From NCBI GenBank assembly GCA_964551735.1, contig CAZKEF010000020.1:1-64000 (forward strand): DNA of 64,000 nt, read 5' to 3'. The number at the start of each line of letters is the position of its first letter. Within the stretch, counting starts at the first letter, position 1. The notes under the pieces were generated by a model, which saw only the letters and a program-made list of their open reading frames with translations, made no database searches and was not told the origin of the DNA. The position numbers and the translations under genes are program-made. This document shows, one piece after another, positions 1 to 6,755 of this stretch. Source of the stretch: DAOUAT01 sp964551735. GTDB lineage: Bacteria > Chloroflexota > Anaerolineae > CG2-30-64-16.

Positions 1-1349
1 TCTGCATCACCAACTGCGACAAGATCATCCCCGGCATGTTGATGGCCGCCATGCGCCTCAACGTGCCCACCATCTTCGTCAGCGGCGGGCCGATGAAGGC
101 CGGCGTGACCTCATCCGGCCGCGTGGTGGACCTGTCCAGCGTGTTCGAGGGGGTGGGCGCGTATCGGGGCGGCAAGATCACGGTGGAAGAGCTGACCGAG
201 CTGGAGGAGGTGGCCTGCCCGACGTGCGGCTCGTGCTCCGGCATGTTCACCGCCAACTCGATGAACTGCCTGTGCGAGGCGCTGGGCATGGCCCTGCCGG
301 GCAATGGGACGATTCTCGCCGTAGATCCTTCGGCGCCACTCAGGATGAATCCCCGCCGCGAGGAACTGGCGCGCCAGGCCGGCGCGCAGATCATGCGCTT
401 GATTGACCTCGACCTGCGGCCGCGAGACATCGTCACGCCGGAGGCCATTGACAACGCGTTCGCGCTGGACATGGCCATGGGCGGCTCGACCAACACGGTG
501 CTGCACACCCTGGCCCTGGCCCGCGAGGCCGGCGTGGACTACCCCATCGCCCGCCTGAACGAAGTGGCCGAACGCGTGCCCAACATCTGCAAGGTCTCAC
601 CCTCGTCGCACTACCACATCGAGGACGTGGACCGGGCCGGCGGCATCTCGGCCATCCTGTGGGAGCTGTTCAAGCGGCCCGGCATCCTGCACGAGGACAC
701 CCTCACCGTCACCGGCAAGACGCTGCGCGAGAACGTGGCGGGGGCCGAAAGCCAGGATCCGGCGTGCATCCGCCCCCTGAGCAACCCGTACAGCGAGCGG
801 GGCGGGCTGGCAGTGCTCTTCGGCAACCTGGCGCCTGACGGCGCGGTGATCAAGACCGCGGGCGTGCTGCCGGAGATGCTGCGCCATCGCGGCCCGGCCG
901 TGGTGTTCGACTCGCACGACGAGGCCAACGCGGGCATCCTCGGCGGCCAGGTCAAACCTGGCGATGTGGTGGTGATCCGCTACGAAGGGCCGAAGGGGGG
1001 GCCGGGGATGCAGGAGATGCTGGCGCCCACGTCCAACATCATGGGCATGGGGCTGGGCAGCTCCGTGGCGCTGATCACCGACGGCCGCTTCTCCGGCGCC
1101 ACGCGCGGGTCCAGCATCGGCCACGTGTCGCCCGAAGCCGCGGCCGGCGGTCCCATCGGCCTGGTGCAGGATGGCGACATGATCAGCATCGACGTGCCTG
1201 GGCGGACGCTGAACGTAGAGCTATCGGATGAGGAGTTGGCCCGGCGCAAGACGGAGTGGCAGCCAGTCCGGCGCGAACTTACCGGCTGGCTCAAGCGCTA
1301 CGCGGCGATGGTGACTTCGGGGAGCGAAGGGGCGGTGCTGCGGATCTAG
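1..1349 (+). CDS. ilvD: Dihydroxy-acid dehydratase, 5' end cut by window
   Basis: Converts 2,3-dihydroxy-3-methylvalerate and 2,3-dihydroxyisovalerate to the 2-oxo acids in isoleucine/valine synthesis, in the cytoplasm with an Fe-S cluster. The frame is open from base 3, before the first internal ATG at 36, and reads CITNCDKIIPGMLM, so the real start lies upstream of the window. About 448 residues are present against roughly 560 for the family, so about 110 N-terminal residues are missing. Visible family signatures are the NCDKIIPGM cysteine, the second cysteine motif CPTCGSCSGMFTANSMN, and the C-terminal block ITDGRFSGATRG with GHVSPEAA. It ends in TAG, followed at once by a hairpin, and faces a convergent aminotransferase. 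No neighbouring branched-chain genes are visible in the window. Family assignment is very secure. Confidence 0.97.
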   Translation, partial: CITNCDKIIPGMLMAAMRLNVPTIFVSGGPMKAGVTSSGRVVDLSSVFEGVGAYRGGKITVEELTELEEVACPTCGSCSGMFTANSMNCLCEALGMALPGNGTILAVDPSAPLRMNPRREELARQAGAQIMRLIDLDLRPRDIVTPEAIDNAFALDMAMGGSTNTVLHTLALAREAGVDYPIARLNEVAERVPNICKVSPSSHYHIEDVDRAGGISAILWELFKRPGILHEDTLTVTGKTLRENVAGAESQDPACIRPLSNPYSERGGLAVLFGNLAPDGAVIKTAGVLPEMLRHRGPAVVFDSHDEANAGILGGQVKPGDVVVIRYEGPKGGPGMQEMLAPTSNIMGMGLGSSVALITDGRFSGATRGSSIGHVSPEAAAGGPIGLVQDGDMISIDVPGRTLNVELSDEELARRKTEWQPVRRELTGWLKRYAAMVTSGSEGAVLRI

Positions 1350-1357
1350 AATAGCCC

Positions 1358-1418
1358 GGAATCGAGGCTTTAGCCCGTCCGTCGGTGAACGTGAGGAACC
1401 GGCTGAAGCCTCGATTCC
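1358..1418. terminator. Hairpin between convergent ilvD and aminotransferase; copy of a dispersed inverted repeat
   Basis: The left arm GGAATCGAGGCTTTAGCC (1358-1375) pairs with GGCTGAAGCCTCGATTCC (1401-1418), 17 of 18 Watson-Crick plus one wobble, with a 25-nt loop. There is no T tract, so termination by the intrinsic mechanism is not assured. Its position between two convergent genes fits a bidirectional transcription stop or 3'-end stabiliser. The same arm sequence recurs near 2739-2822, 13395-13412 and 38298-38533. Confidence 0.6.
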
Positions 1419-1430
1419 AATCAGCTCACC

Positions 1431-2621
1431 TTACATCACCGCCGCAATCGCCTGGCACACGGCCGCCAGATTGCTGGACGTCAATCCGGCCACGTTGATG
1501 CGGCCCGAATCCACGATATAGACGGCGTGTTCCTCCCGCAACCGGCGGACCTGCTCGACGGTCAACCCAGTAAAGGAGAACATGCCGTTTTGCTGTTCGA
1601 TGAACGAGAAGTCGCGCGCCACGCCCAGCGCGGCCAGCTCGGCCACGAACCGGTGACGCATCTCGCGGATGCGGCCGCGCGTGGCGGTCAGTTCGGCCTC
1701 CCACTCGGCCCGCAGCTCCGGTGAGCTCAGGATGGTGGTGACGATCTTGGCCCCGTGCGCGGGCGGGTTGGAGTAGAGCACCCGGATGATGGTCTTGATC
1801 TGGCTCAGCGCGGCTTCGGCGGCCGCGGCCGTGCGCGCAACAAGCGTCAACGCGCCGACGCGCTCGTTGTACAGCCCGAAGTTCTTGGAGTAGGAGCTGG
1901 CGATCAGCACTTCATCCACCCGGTCGCACAGCGTCAAAACCCCGGTCACGTCCTCAGCGAGGCCATGGGCAAAGCCCTGGTAGGCAAAATCCACCAGTGG
2001 CAGCGCACCCCGCTCGGCCAGCAGGTCGGCAATGGCCGCCCACTGCTCCGACGTTGGATCCGCGCCGGTGGGGTTGTGGCAACTGCCGTGCAGCACCACC
2101 ACGTCGCCGGCCGAGGCCTGCGCCAAGGCGCCCAGCATGGCGTCGAACGCGATGCAATTGCCGGCCGCGTCGAAATAGGGGTAGAACGCAACCTCCAAGC
2201 CTGCCGCGCGCATCACACCCGGATGGTTGGGCCAGGTCGGCTGGCTGATCCAGACGCGCGCGGCCGGGTTGACCCGTTTGATGAAATCGGCCGCCACGCG
2301 CAGCGCACCGGTGCCGCCGGGAGCGTGCACCGTCACGGTCCGCCGCGCCTGGAGGATAGGATGGTTCGCGCCGAACAATAACTGCTGCACGGCAGTAGCA
2401 TATTCCGGCGCGCCGGCGATCCCCAGGTAGCTCTTGCTGATCTCACCCCGCAGGATGCGTTCCTCGGCGTGCTTGACGGCGCGGAAGATCGGGGTGTTGC
2501 CGGTCTCGTCTTTGTAGACCCCCGCGCCCAGGTTGATCTTGGCGGGGTTGGGATCGCGCTTGAACGCCTCTTCCAGGCCCAGGATGGGATCGGGAGGCGC
2601 CATTTCGATTTTATCGAACAT
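1431..2621 (-). CDS. aspC: Aspartate/aromatic amino acid aminotransferase (class I)
   Basis: PLP enzyme of the subgroup I-alpha AspC/TyrB family that exchanges amino groups between aspartate or aromatic amino acids and 2-oxoglutarate in the cytoplasm. It is 396 residues, normal length. The start MFDKIEMAPPDPILGL matches the family N-terminus, and an AGGAG lies about 10 nt upstream. Seen in the sequence: HNPTG around 182-186, the PLP-binding Asp in VDFAYQGF (about D211), Schiff-base Lys K246 in SSYSKNFGLY, phosphate-binding R254, R280 before VLYSNPPAHGA (equivalent of pig R292), and substrate-carboxylate R374 in SGRINVAG. All catalytic residues are present. Aspartate versus aromatic preference cannot be decided from sequence alone. 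It stands alone between hairpin-bearing gaps. Confidence 0.93.
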   Translation of the reverse strand: MFDKIEMAPPDPILGLEEAFKRDPNPAKINLGAGVYKDETGNTPIFRAVKHAEERILRGEISKSYLGIAGAPEYATAVQQLLFGANHPILQARRTVTVHAPGGTGALRVAADFIKRVNPAARVWISQPTWPNHPGVMRAAGLEVAFYPYFDAAGNCIAFDAMLGALAQASAGDVVVLHGSCHNPTGADPTSEQWAAIADLLAERGALPLVDFAYQGFAHGLAEDVTGVLTLCDRVDEVLIASSYSKNFGLYNERVGALTLVARTAAAAEAALSQIKTIIRVLYSNPPAHGAKIVTTILSSPELRAEWEAELTATRGRIREMRHRFVAELAALGVARDFSFIEQQNGMFSFTGLTVEQVRRLREEHAVYIVDSGRINVAGLTSSNLAAVCQAIAAVM

Positions 2622-2738
2622 TGCTCATGCTCCTGGCGTGTGTTACGCAGGCCGGTCGGCCCAAGCCGCCATTGTACCACAGCCGCGCATTTGCCAAGAA
2701 TCGCTATGAACCGCAGAAAAAACGAGGAAAACACAAAT

Positions 2739-2822
2739 GGAATCGAGCCTCACTTGCACCTGCGCTGCGCTTCGGCGCAAGCGCAGGTGTCAGGCGGTCA
2801 GACCGGCTAAAGCCTCGATTCC
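2739..2822. repeat. Dispersed inverted repeat with internal UUCG hairpin
   Basis: Outer arms are GGAATCGAGCC (from 2739) and GGCTAAAGCCTCGATTCC (2805-2822), another copy of the repeat found at 1358. Nested inside is a 14-bp hairpin (2757-2770 with 2775-2789) with one bulged base and a C(TTCG)G loop, the hyperstable tetraloop class. It lies downstream of the dsrE-family gene and upstream of the aminotransferase, both on the minus strand, so it may end the sulfur operon transcript. The rest of 2622-2850 holds nothing recognisable. Confidence 0.6.
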
Positions 2823-2850
2823 ATCATGCAAGCCCAATGAGGGTGACTGC

Positions 2851-3354
2851 TCAGATAAAGATGACCTGCGCGCCTTCGGTCATGTCCAAGAAATCGGAGG
2901 CGGTGACGATGTCAATAACGCCGTCCACGAAGTCTTCCTTTTTCAGCCCCATCATGTCCACTGACATCTTGCAGGCGTAAAGCTTGGCGCCACCGTCCAC
3001 CAACATCTGGAGGTATTCGTCCACCGGCGGCGCACCGACCTCGGCGATCTTCTTCTTCATGAACCACGTGGTGAACCTGGTCATGCCTGGGAGGATGCTC
3101 AAGATGTTCGGAATACCCAGGTTGCCGGTCGGCAGCCCCATCATTTTCATCTTCAGGCTGGTGTTGCCCACCGGGGCCAGCTCAAGCCGCCAGTGCCGCG
3201 TCTTGGTGATCATATCCATGCCCCAGAAGGTGAAGAAAATGGTGACGTCAATGCCGTTGCCCAGCGCCGCCCAGCCCATCACCAGGGCCGGATAGGCCAT
3301 ATCCAGGTCGCCTTTGGAGCAGATAAACGCGACTTTTCGAGTTTCTTCAGCCAT
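2851..3354 (-). CDS. DsrE/DsrF/DrsH-like sulfur-relay family protein
   Basis: A 167-residue cytoplasmic protein of the DsrE superfamily (DsrE2-like, often annotated peroxiredoxin-family). Such proteins are thought to carry sulfane sulfur on a cysteine. Seen: N-terminal beta strand VAFICSKGDLD (C12), a hydrophobic DMAYPALVMGWAALG helix, a Met-rich middle segment, and LYACKMSVDMMGL with C128, the likely sulfur-carrying cysteine of the family. The start ATG at 3354 is chosen because it lies one base after the tusE stop (TGA-G-ATG), giving translational coupling, and because the upstream extension is low-complexity shadow sequence. It is the last gene of the SQR-DUF1641-TusE-DsrE operon. Its partner and substrate are inferred from this context only. 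Confidence 0.85.
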   Translation of the reverse strand: MAEETRKVAFICSKGDLDMAYPALVMGWAALGNGIDVTIFFTFWGMDMITKTRHWRLELAPVGNTSLKMKMMGLPTGNLGIPNILSILPGMTRFTTWFMKKKIAEVGAPPVDEYLQMLVDGGAKLYACKMSVDMMGLKKEDFVDGVIDIVTASDFLDMTEGAQVIFI

Positions 3355-3355
3355 C

Positions 3356-3676
3356 TCACACACACCCTTCCGGTTTTCCCAGCCCTGCGATGTGCGCCAC
3401 CTTCTTCGCCGGCCCCTTGGGGAACAGGGCGAACAACTCCTTGGTGGAGACGCCGGTCCCGGTGGTGATCTGGCGCAGCGTGGGGGACTTGCCACCCAGG
3501 CTGGCCGCGGTGGCCCGGCAGAAGTCAATCACCTTCCAATGCGCGTCGGTCAGCGCCGCCACGCCTTCTTCCACGGCGATCTCGGCCGCGATCTCTTTGG
3601 TCCACTCGGCCGGGTTGGTCAAGAAGCCTTCGTCATTGACCGATACGGTCTTGCCTGCGATTACTCGGGTTGCCAT
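3356..3676 (-). CDS. tusE: TusE/DsrC/DsvC family sulfur carrier, single-cysteine type
   Basis: A 106-residue sulfur-carrier protein of the DsrC superfamily, which accepts persulfide sulfur on the penultimate cysteine of a flexible C-terminal arm. Seen: DEGFLTNPAEWTKEIA N-terminal region, TDAHWKVIDFCR helix, TLRQI, and the C-terminal tail ending GKPEGCV, so the conserved CysA is C105. The second redox cysteine of dissimilatory DsrC, 11 residues earlier, is alanine here (A94). It therefore cannot make the CysA-CysB bond used in the DsrC trisulfide cycle and looks like a TusE/RspA-type carrier. Start ATG 3676 has AGGAG at good distance; an upstream TTG in the repeat region is rejected. Downstream dsrE starts one base after its stop. 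Confidence 0.9.
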   Translation of the reverse strand: MATRVIAGKTVSVNDEGFLTNPAEWTKEIAAEIAVEEGVAALTDAHWKVIDFCRATAASLGGKSPTLRQITTGTGVSTKELFALFPKGPAKKVAHIAGLGKPEGCV

Positions 3677-3691
3677 GGTTTTACTCCTGAT

Positions 3692-3777
3692 GATTGGTAG
3701 GTTGGTAAATTGGTAGATTGGTAGACAAGTAGACAAGGAAAAGGCACCGCGTCACCCCGTCACCGTGTCACTGCCCG
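3692..3777. repeat. Short tandem-word repeat (TTGGTAGA, then GTCACC words)
   Basis: The gap between the tusE and DUF1641 genes (minus strand) is filled by imperfect tandem copies of a word like GGTAGATT (3692-3730). These are followed by CGTCACC words (about 3746-3777) that run into the DUF1641 stop region. The same TTGGTAGATT word reappears at 17137-17192 and 29606-29675. No promoter or terminator was identified in it. Confidence 0.7.
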
Positions 3778-4440
3778 CGCACCGATGACGCTGAGGATGC
3801 GCAGGGTCAGCGCCAGGCCGCGGCGCACCTGCGGATCACGCATCTGGCCCAGCAGCGCCAACAGTGAAATGTTGGCCACCGGCTTCGCGACCTCGACCTC
3901 GACATCGGAGACGATGCCGCGCACCAGGCCCAGGATTTCGGGCTGGGTCATGTCCTTGACGGTGTTCAGGATCAAGACGACATTGTCGCCCAGGCGCAGC
4001 ACATCCTCTTCGGTGAACGAAGTGACGATGTTGTCAGCGATCTTCAAGCCGCCTTTGGCAAAGGCGAAGTAACCCTTGTGCTCGGCCTGCTGCAGCAGAT
4101 CGGTGACGGTTTCGAACGCCTGGTTGGAGAGCGGCCCCACCGTCTGCGCCAGGTCCATCAGGCTCTCAAGCTGGTCGAGCATCGTTTCGATGTTGCGGCC
4201 GTTGCGCAGCAGACGCTTCAGGATGCGCAGCAGGTCACCCAGGTCAACGTACTCCTGCACTTCCTCCAACTGCTCCACGGCCAACCGAAAGCCGTCGTTG
4301 ACGATCGGCGTCAGATCGTGCATCAGTTCCGCGCGCTCCTGGCGTTCACGCTCGGCGCGCTGCGCCTGCTCAGTCAGATACGCCACCTGCTGCGTGAGGG
4401 CGTCAAGTTTCTCGTTCAGTGCGACCAGAGATTGGTCCAT
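3760..4440 (-). CDS. DUF1641 protein, partner of SQR-like flavoprotein
   Basis: A 226-residue protein matching the DUF1641 family, which is repeatedly encoded beside NAD/FAD-dependent sulfide-type oxidoreductases. No catalytic function is established. Residues 1-45 (LVALNEKLDALTQQVAYLTEQ and following) form a heptad-like coiled coil rich in Glu, Arg and Gln. The rest is predicted all-helical with LGDLLRILKRLLRNGRNI, KGGLKIADNI and EDVLRLGDNVVLILNTVKDM segments. There is no signal peptide or clear membrane span. Start ATG 4440 is preferred over an upstream in-frame candidate at 4464 because a TAAGGAGGGG ribosome site lies just before it, overlapping the stop of the SQR gene. A role as adaptor or assembly factor for the flavoprotein is an inference from gene order. 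Confidence 0.85.
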   Translation of the reverse strand: MDQSLVALNEKLDALTQQVAYLTEQAQRAERERQERAELMHDLTPIVNDGFRLAVEQLEEVQEYVDLGDLLRILKRLLRNGRNIETMLDQLESLMDLAQTVGPLSNQAFETVTDLLQQAEHKGYFAFAKGGLKIADNIVTSFTEEDVLRLGDNVVLILNTVKDMTQPEILGLVRGIVSDVEVEVAKPVANISLLALLGQMRDPQVRRGLALTLRILSVIGARAVTR

Positions 4441-4451
4441 GACGCCCCTCC

Positions 4452-5684
4452 TTACTGCCGCCACTTGCCATACATGCTCATGCGCGCCGGCAGCGGCAAC
4501 TCCTGGCCCTTCAGCAGGATGTTCCAGTACATCCAGCGGAACATCATCTTGCCCCAGTGGTTCATCTCCGATTCCTGCAACAGGGAGAAGGGACCGACCC
4601 CAGGCAAGGGATATTTCCCTGGCAGCGGTTCCACGTCGTAGTTGAAGTCAATCAGTAACCCCTTGCCGAAGCCGGACTCAATGAAGCAGTTGGCATGGCC
4701 GTCGAAGGTCGGATGCATCTCCAGGCCATCCACGTGGCGCAGGAAGTTCTCGGCGAACGTGTCCACCGCAAAATGGGCCACCGAGCCGGCCTTAGAAGTG
4801 GGTACGGCCGCCGCGTCGCCCAAGACGAAGATGTTAGGCCACTTGGGCGACAGGAAGGTGTGCGGATCCACCGGCACAAAGTTCAGCTCGTCGCCCATCT
4901 CAGAACGAGCCAACAGTTCATCGCCCTTGTTCAGCGGGACGGTCACCAGCAGGTCGTATTCGATCTCGCTCTCGTCGTAGTGCACCAACTTTTTCGCGTC
5001 CGGATCCACGTGCTCGACCATGAAGTCGGGGATGACCTGGATGTTCTTCCGTTCCAGAATGTCACCCAAGTGCTTGGCCGCGATCGGTTTGGTAAACGCG
5101 GCTGACAGCGGGGTAGCGTAGATCAGCTCTACGCGGTCGCGGATACCCTGCTCATGGAAGAACCAATCGGCCAGCATCAGGAACTCCAGTGGCGCGACCG
5201 GGCATTTGATGGGGTTTTCCACCACGTTGACTACCATGCGACCGCCCTGCCAGTTACGCAGATGCTTGGCCAGCGCCATGGCGCCCTCGACGGTGTAGAA
5301 GTCATAAATGGACTTGTACCACTCATGCTCATGCAACCCCGGCGTCTCATCGGGTCGGGTCTGCGCGCCGGTGGCGATCACCAGGAAATCGTAATTGAGG
5401 GTGCGGCCGTTCGTCAGTTTGACGCGGTTCTGGTCCGGCTCAATGACATCAGCTTCCGCTTTGATCATCTCGATCCGCGATGGGATGAAGTCGCGTTTGG
5501 GCTTCACGACATCGTTCTTGCCGTACATCCCGAAGGGGATGAACAGAAAGCCGGGCTGATAGTAATGCGTCTCGTGCGGGTCAACGATCTTGACCTCCCA
5601 GTCCTCGCAATCCAGCATCCGGCATAGGCGATTGACGACCATGGTACCGGCTGTGCCGGCGCCGAGGACCAACAGCTTCTTCAT
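4452..5684 (-). CDS. sqr: Sulfide:quinone oxidoreductase-like FAD flavoprotein
   Basis: A 410-residue FAD-dependent oxidoreductase of the SQR/FCSD family, expected to oxidise sulfide and pass electrons to quinone at the inner face of the membrane. Seen: N-terminal dinucleotide fold VLGAGTAGTMV (7-16), the THYYQPGFLFIPFG block (38-52), second dinucleotide motif VIATGAQTRP, and FVLGDAAAVPTSKAG near 286-300 that contacts FAD. Two candidate redox cysteines are C161 (KCPVAPLEF) and C333 (HANCFIESG). A third cysteine typical of archetypal SQRs is not obvious near residue 128, where SIYDF occurs, so the exact type and substrate are uncertain. There is no transmembrane helix; the C-terminus is amphipathic and could be peripheral. 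GGGAGG lies upstream of the ATG. Confidence 0.85.
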   Translation of the reverse strand: MKKLLVLGAGTAGTMVVNRLCRMLDCEDWEVKIVDPHETHYYQPGFLFIPFGMYGKNDVVKPKRDFIPSRIEMIKAEADVIEPDQNRVKLTNGRTLNYDFLVIATGAQTRPDETPGLHEHEWYKSIYDFYTVEGAMALAKHLRNWQGGRMVVNVVENPIKCPVAPLEFLMLADWFFHEQGIRDRVELIYATPLSAAFTKPIAAKHLGDILERKNIQVIPDFMVEHVDPDAKKLVHYDESEIEYDLLVTVPLNKGDELLARSEMGDELNFVPVDPHTFLSPKWPNIFVLGDAAAVPTSKAGSVAHFAVDTFAENFLRHVDGLEMHPTFDGHANCFIESGFGKGLLIDFNYDVEPLPGKYPLPGVGPFSLLQESEMNHWGKMMFRWMYWNILLKGQELPLPARMSMYGKWRQ

Positions 5685-5748
5685 ACTCAGAAACCTCCCA
5701 TTGATTCTAGAGAAGAGCGTGCGTTACCAGTCCGGGATAGGCGAGCCT

Positions 5749-6522
5749 TCAGCTTGAGGCTGAATTGCTCGCTACCTGGGTGCGATCTTCGATAACGTGT
5801 GAGATGATATCAGCGATACGCTGCACGAATCTCAAGGCCAGGCCTTGGGCTGCTCCGTCTAGCCGATAGACCGCATCGATATTAGCCTGCACATAAGCAG
5901 GGTCTACATCCAGCGCCTGGGCCATGGCTGAGACGCGCTCAGCGCTGGGGGGCCAGGCTTCTGGCGCAATACCGCCCAACACCACCATCCCCTTCAACTC
6001 GGTCCCCACACGGATCACACCCCGCGCGCACAACAGATCCAACTCACTGGTCGAAAACCTGGGCGCCAGTGCCGGATCGCCAGCAAGGTAGTGCCAGGTG
6101 CGCACGCAGTGCTCAAGTATGCGGGGATTCTTCGCGACCAGCGCCCCAAAAAAGCCGCAGGGATTGCTGACCTGGGTAATGGGTTGGCCGCGCATATCGG
6201 TAATCAGCACCATGACGCCTAACATTTCCGCAAAGGTGTCCTGGATCAATTGAACACACGCCAAGGGCAATAACGTGCGCAGATCATGATCGATACGCGC
6301 ATCCAAACTGCGGCCGGGGCTGGCCGCCGGTAAAGCTGTGGACGGGCGCAGGGCCTGCGTGCGGCTCGTCTGAAGCCACCGCTCTACCTCGTCCCTGGCA
6401 AAGCGCCACTGCTTGCCGACGCGAATGGCAGGCAACTGACCGCCTTCCACCATCCGATAGATAGTGGTTCGATCTACGTGAAGAAGCGCCTGTACCTGTT
6501 TGGTCGTTAGAAGGTCAGTCAT
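5749..6522 (-). CDS. Excisionase-type HTH fused to PocR sensory domain; regulator of sulfur operon
   Basis: A 257-residue transcription factor. Residues 1-52 are a helix-turn-helix of the excisionase/MerR-like class (LLTTKQVQALLHVDRTTIYR, then GGQLPAIRVGKQWRF). After a Ser/Ala/Pro linker comes a PocR-type ligand-binding domain (about 90-250): MLGVMVLITDMRGQPI, SNPCGFF, HCVRTW, LLCARG and GTELKGMVVLGGI. The PocR fold is known as a small-molecule sensor; the clustered cysteines here might instead sense sulfur or redox state, which is only an inference. Start ATG 6522 is preferred to a GTG at 6543. The gene is first in the SQR operon, 64 bases before the flavoprotein start, and a palindrome lies in its upstream region, suggesting autoregulation. 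Confidence 0.8.
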   Translation of the reverse strand: MTDLLTTKQVQALLHVDRTTIYRMVEGGQLPAIRVGKQWRFARDEVERWLQTSRTQALRPSTALPAASPGRSLDARIDHDLRTLLPLACVQLIQDTFAEMLGVMVLITDMRGQPITQVSNPCGFFGALVAKNPRILEHCVRTWHYLAGDPALAPRFSTSELDLLCARGVIRVGTELKGMVVLGGIAPEAWPPSAERVSAMAQALDVDPAYVQANIDAVYRLDGAAQGLALRFVQRIADIISHVIEDRTQVASNSASS

Positions 6523-6570
6523 CCAAGCACCTACGCGGGGCACGATGTGTTCGTGAAATCACCAACATTA

Positions 6571-6628
6571 TGCATCAAATACAATAATAAGTCACTGATC
6601 TGAATCATACTCATTGCATCAAATGCAA
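6571..6628. promoter_or_regulatory. Candidate operator pair for the HTH-PocR regulator
   Basis: A perfect palindrome TTGCAT-CAA-ATGCAA lies at 6614-6628. A near copy TGCATCAAATACAA lies at 6571-6584, 44 bases away, about four helical turns. Both sit in the unusually AT-rich 233-bp divergent gap between the HTH-PocR gene (-) and the first SH3 lipoprotein gene (+). Binding by the adjacent regulator is an inference. Confidence 0.5.
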
Positions 6629-6651
6629 CTTCAATCGCAGAGGTTGCCCGA

Positions 6652-6681
6652 TTGCTGTCTTCTGATATCCTGTGCTATACT
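6652..6681 (+). promoter_or_regulatory. Sigma70-type promoter for SH3 lipoprotein genes
   Basis: TTGCTG (6652-6657), 18-bp spacer, TATACT (6676-6681), about 75 bases before the ATG at 6756. This is a good match to the housekeeping consensus in an AT-rich gap. Confidence 0.5.
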
Positions 6682-6755
6682 CTTGTTCACGTAAGCGGCA
6701 GGCTGTGCACCGGCCTGTGCCAGGCAAGCAAACTTTCTTTACGAGGTAAGATTCA

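Noticed and set aside
3356..3676. Dissimilatory DsrC assignment
   Set aside because: The second conserved cysteine is alanine and no dsr sulfite reductase gene is nearby.
4076..4645. Plus-strand frames opposite the DUF1641 and SQR-like genes
   Set aside because: Ser/Arg-rich shadow translations with no motifs. The minus strand carries complete families with ribosome sites.
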